Positions 7,228 through 7,806 of a stretch of DNA of 7,806 nucleotides are shown here, piece after piece. The stretch covers positions 1 through 7,806 of the forward strand of contig JAHFBY010000065.1 of NCBI GenBank assembly GCA_023249835.1. The letters are read 5' to 3'. Each line of letters starts with the position of its first letter. The first letter of the stretch is position 1. Source of the DNA: Elusimicrobiota bacterium. Its GTDB lineage: Bacteria; Elusimicrobiota; Elusimicrobia; 2-02-FULL-39-32. The notes under the pieces were generated by a model that had not been told where the DNA came from, ran no database searches, and saw nothing but the letters and a program-made list of their open reading frames with translations. Position numbers and translations under genes: made by a program.

Positions 7228-7254
7228 GACAACCCTGATTTTTAATAATAGACT
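7226..7254 (+). promoter_or_regulatory. Candidate promoter of the thioredoxin lipoprotein gene
   Basis: TTGACA (7226-7231), a 17-base spacer, then TAGACT (7249-7254, four of six matches to consensus). The start site would be about 7260-7262, only a few bases before the GTG at 7264, so the transcript would be essentially leaderless. The -35 uses the last two T of the terminator T-run. Confidence 0.5.
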
Positions 7255-7263
7255 ATTAGAACA

Positions 7264-7776
7264 GTGAAAAAATATCTTTTACTTCTCCTCATTCCGTTAG
7301 TTTTATCTTGCGGTTCCAAATCTGCCAAGGAGCCCGTTGCCGTTGCCAAGATAGGACAAAGCGCGCCGGATTTTGAACTGCGCACCATCAATGGAAAAAA
7401 AATTAAGCTCTCTAACTATAAAGGTAAAGTGGTGTTGCTTGATTTTTGGGCCACTTGGTGCGGTCCTTGCCGAATGAGCACTCCCGTTCTTTCCCGTTTA
7501 GACCAGAAATATAAAGGCAAAGGACTCGTTATTTTAGGAGTGAGTTTGGACGAAGATGAATCCCAAGTTTTGCCCTACGTAGAAAAAAATCATATAGAGC
7601 ATACCATTGCTTACGGCGGAACCAGCAACGTGGGGAACATTTACAAGGTTCGCGGCATCCCTGCATTTTTTATCATAGATCAAGCTGGAATGATCCAAAA
7701 GAATTTTACGGGTTTTCATCCTGATTTTGAAACGGAATGGATAAATCAAATTGATCAGCTTTTGGCTAAAAAATAA
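7264..7776 (+). CDS. TlpA/ResA-like thioredoxin-fold lipoprotein
   Basis: The 170-residue protein is a thiol-disulfide oxidoreductase of the AhpC/TSA-Redoxin (TlpA/ResA-like) type, anchored by lipid on the periplasmic side. MKKYLLLLLIPLVLSC is a lipoprotein signal with Cys16 as the modified residue; the lipobox LVLS-C is acceptable, though Leu at -2 is uncommon. The domain begins GQSAPDFELRTINGKKIKLSNYKGK (31-55), then FWATWCGPC with redox Cys66/Cys69, and the cis-proline loop VRGIPAFFIID with Pro133. All catalytic features are intact. Typical roles are reduction of periplasmic disulfides, for example in cytochrome c maturation, but no such genes are in view. The GTG start is forced: an in-frame TAG lies at 7249-7251, and the only other candidate between is ATT at 7255. 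No Shine-Dalgarno sequence precedes it. It sits behind the porin terminator, so it is likely its own transcription unit. Confidence 0.93.
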   Translation: MKKYLLLLLIPLVLSCGSKSAKEPVAVAKIGQSAPDFELRTINGKKIKLSNYKGKVVLLDFWATWCGPCRMSTPVLSRLDQKYKGKGLVILGVSLDEDESQVLPYVEKNHIEHTIAYGGTSNVGNIYKVRGIPAFFIIDQAGMIQKNFTGFHPDFETEWINQIDQLLAKK

Positions 7777-7806
7777 ATAGATTTAGGTTTAACTTTTTCT
7801 GCGTTT

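Noticed and set aside
7534..7749. Minus-strand frame of 71 codons inside the thioredoxin gene
   Set aside because: Antisense to a well-conserved thioredoxin fold with no independent evidence.
1..7806. CRISPR array, tRNA/rRNA genes, insertion sequences, attachment sites
   Set aside because: Scanned for regular repeats, tRNA-like cloverleaf ends and transposase fragments; none seen.

Overview
The window reads as a chromosomal stretch from a diderm (Gram-negative-type) bacterium. It encodes an exported beta-barrel protein ending in phenylalanine, a lipoprotein, and ordinary housekeeping carbamoyl-phosphate synthase genes. Base composition is moderate and AT-rich between genes. I cannot assign a phylum from the sequence alone. 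The gene mix (AAA/DUF4143 protein, PII beside a bbp2-type porin, a TlpA-like lipoprotein) would fit a deep-branching diderm group such as Omnitrophota, Elusimicrobiota or a PVC-type lineage, but that is inference.

Layout. Bases 1-819 (+) hold the 3' two-thirds of a DUF4143-type ATPase cut by the window edge. It converges on carB across a 79-base gap. Bases 899-5379 (-) hold carA then carB, two bases apart: the two subunits of glutamine-dependent carbamoyl-phosphate synthetase, feeding pyrimidine and arginine synthesis. Bases 5380-5623 form a 244-base divergent control region with back-to-back promoters and a roughly 150-base untranslated leader. From it runs (+) a gene for a PII-family nitrogen regulator (5624-5944), followed 56 bases later by an outer-membrane porin-like protein (6001-7137) and a strong intrinsic terminator. 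A separate promoter abutting that terminator drives a lipid-anchored TlpA/ResA-like thioredoxin (7264-7776). The last 30 bases hold nothing I can identify.

How the parts relate. The centre is a nitrogen-linked divergon. On one side are enzymes that spend glutamine to make carbamoyl phosphate. On the other is a PII protein, a family that senses ATP/ADP and 2-oxoglutarate and in other bacteria reports nitrogen status. The PII keeps the nucleotide and 2-oxoglutarate contact residues but has a T-loop seven residues shorter than E. coli GlnB and lacks the uridylylated tyrosine, so its output must differ from textbook GlnB. It shares an operon with a porin and not with the usual ammonium transporter. 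Its leader can form two hairpins with hexaloops AAAGAC and AAAGUU, which satisfy the A1/G4 rule of ANTAR-antiterminator RNA targets. These points (odd PII, its leader, the divergent promoters, the PII-porin pairing) are the parts most worth following up; the rest looks conventional.
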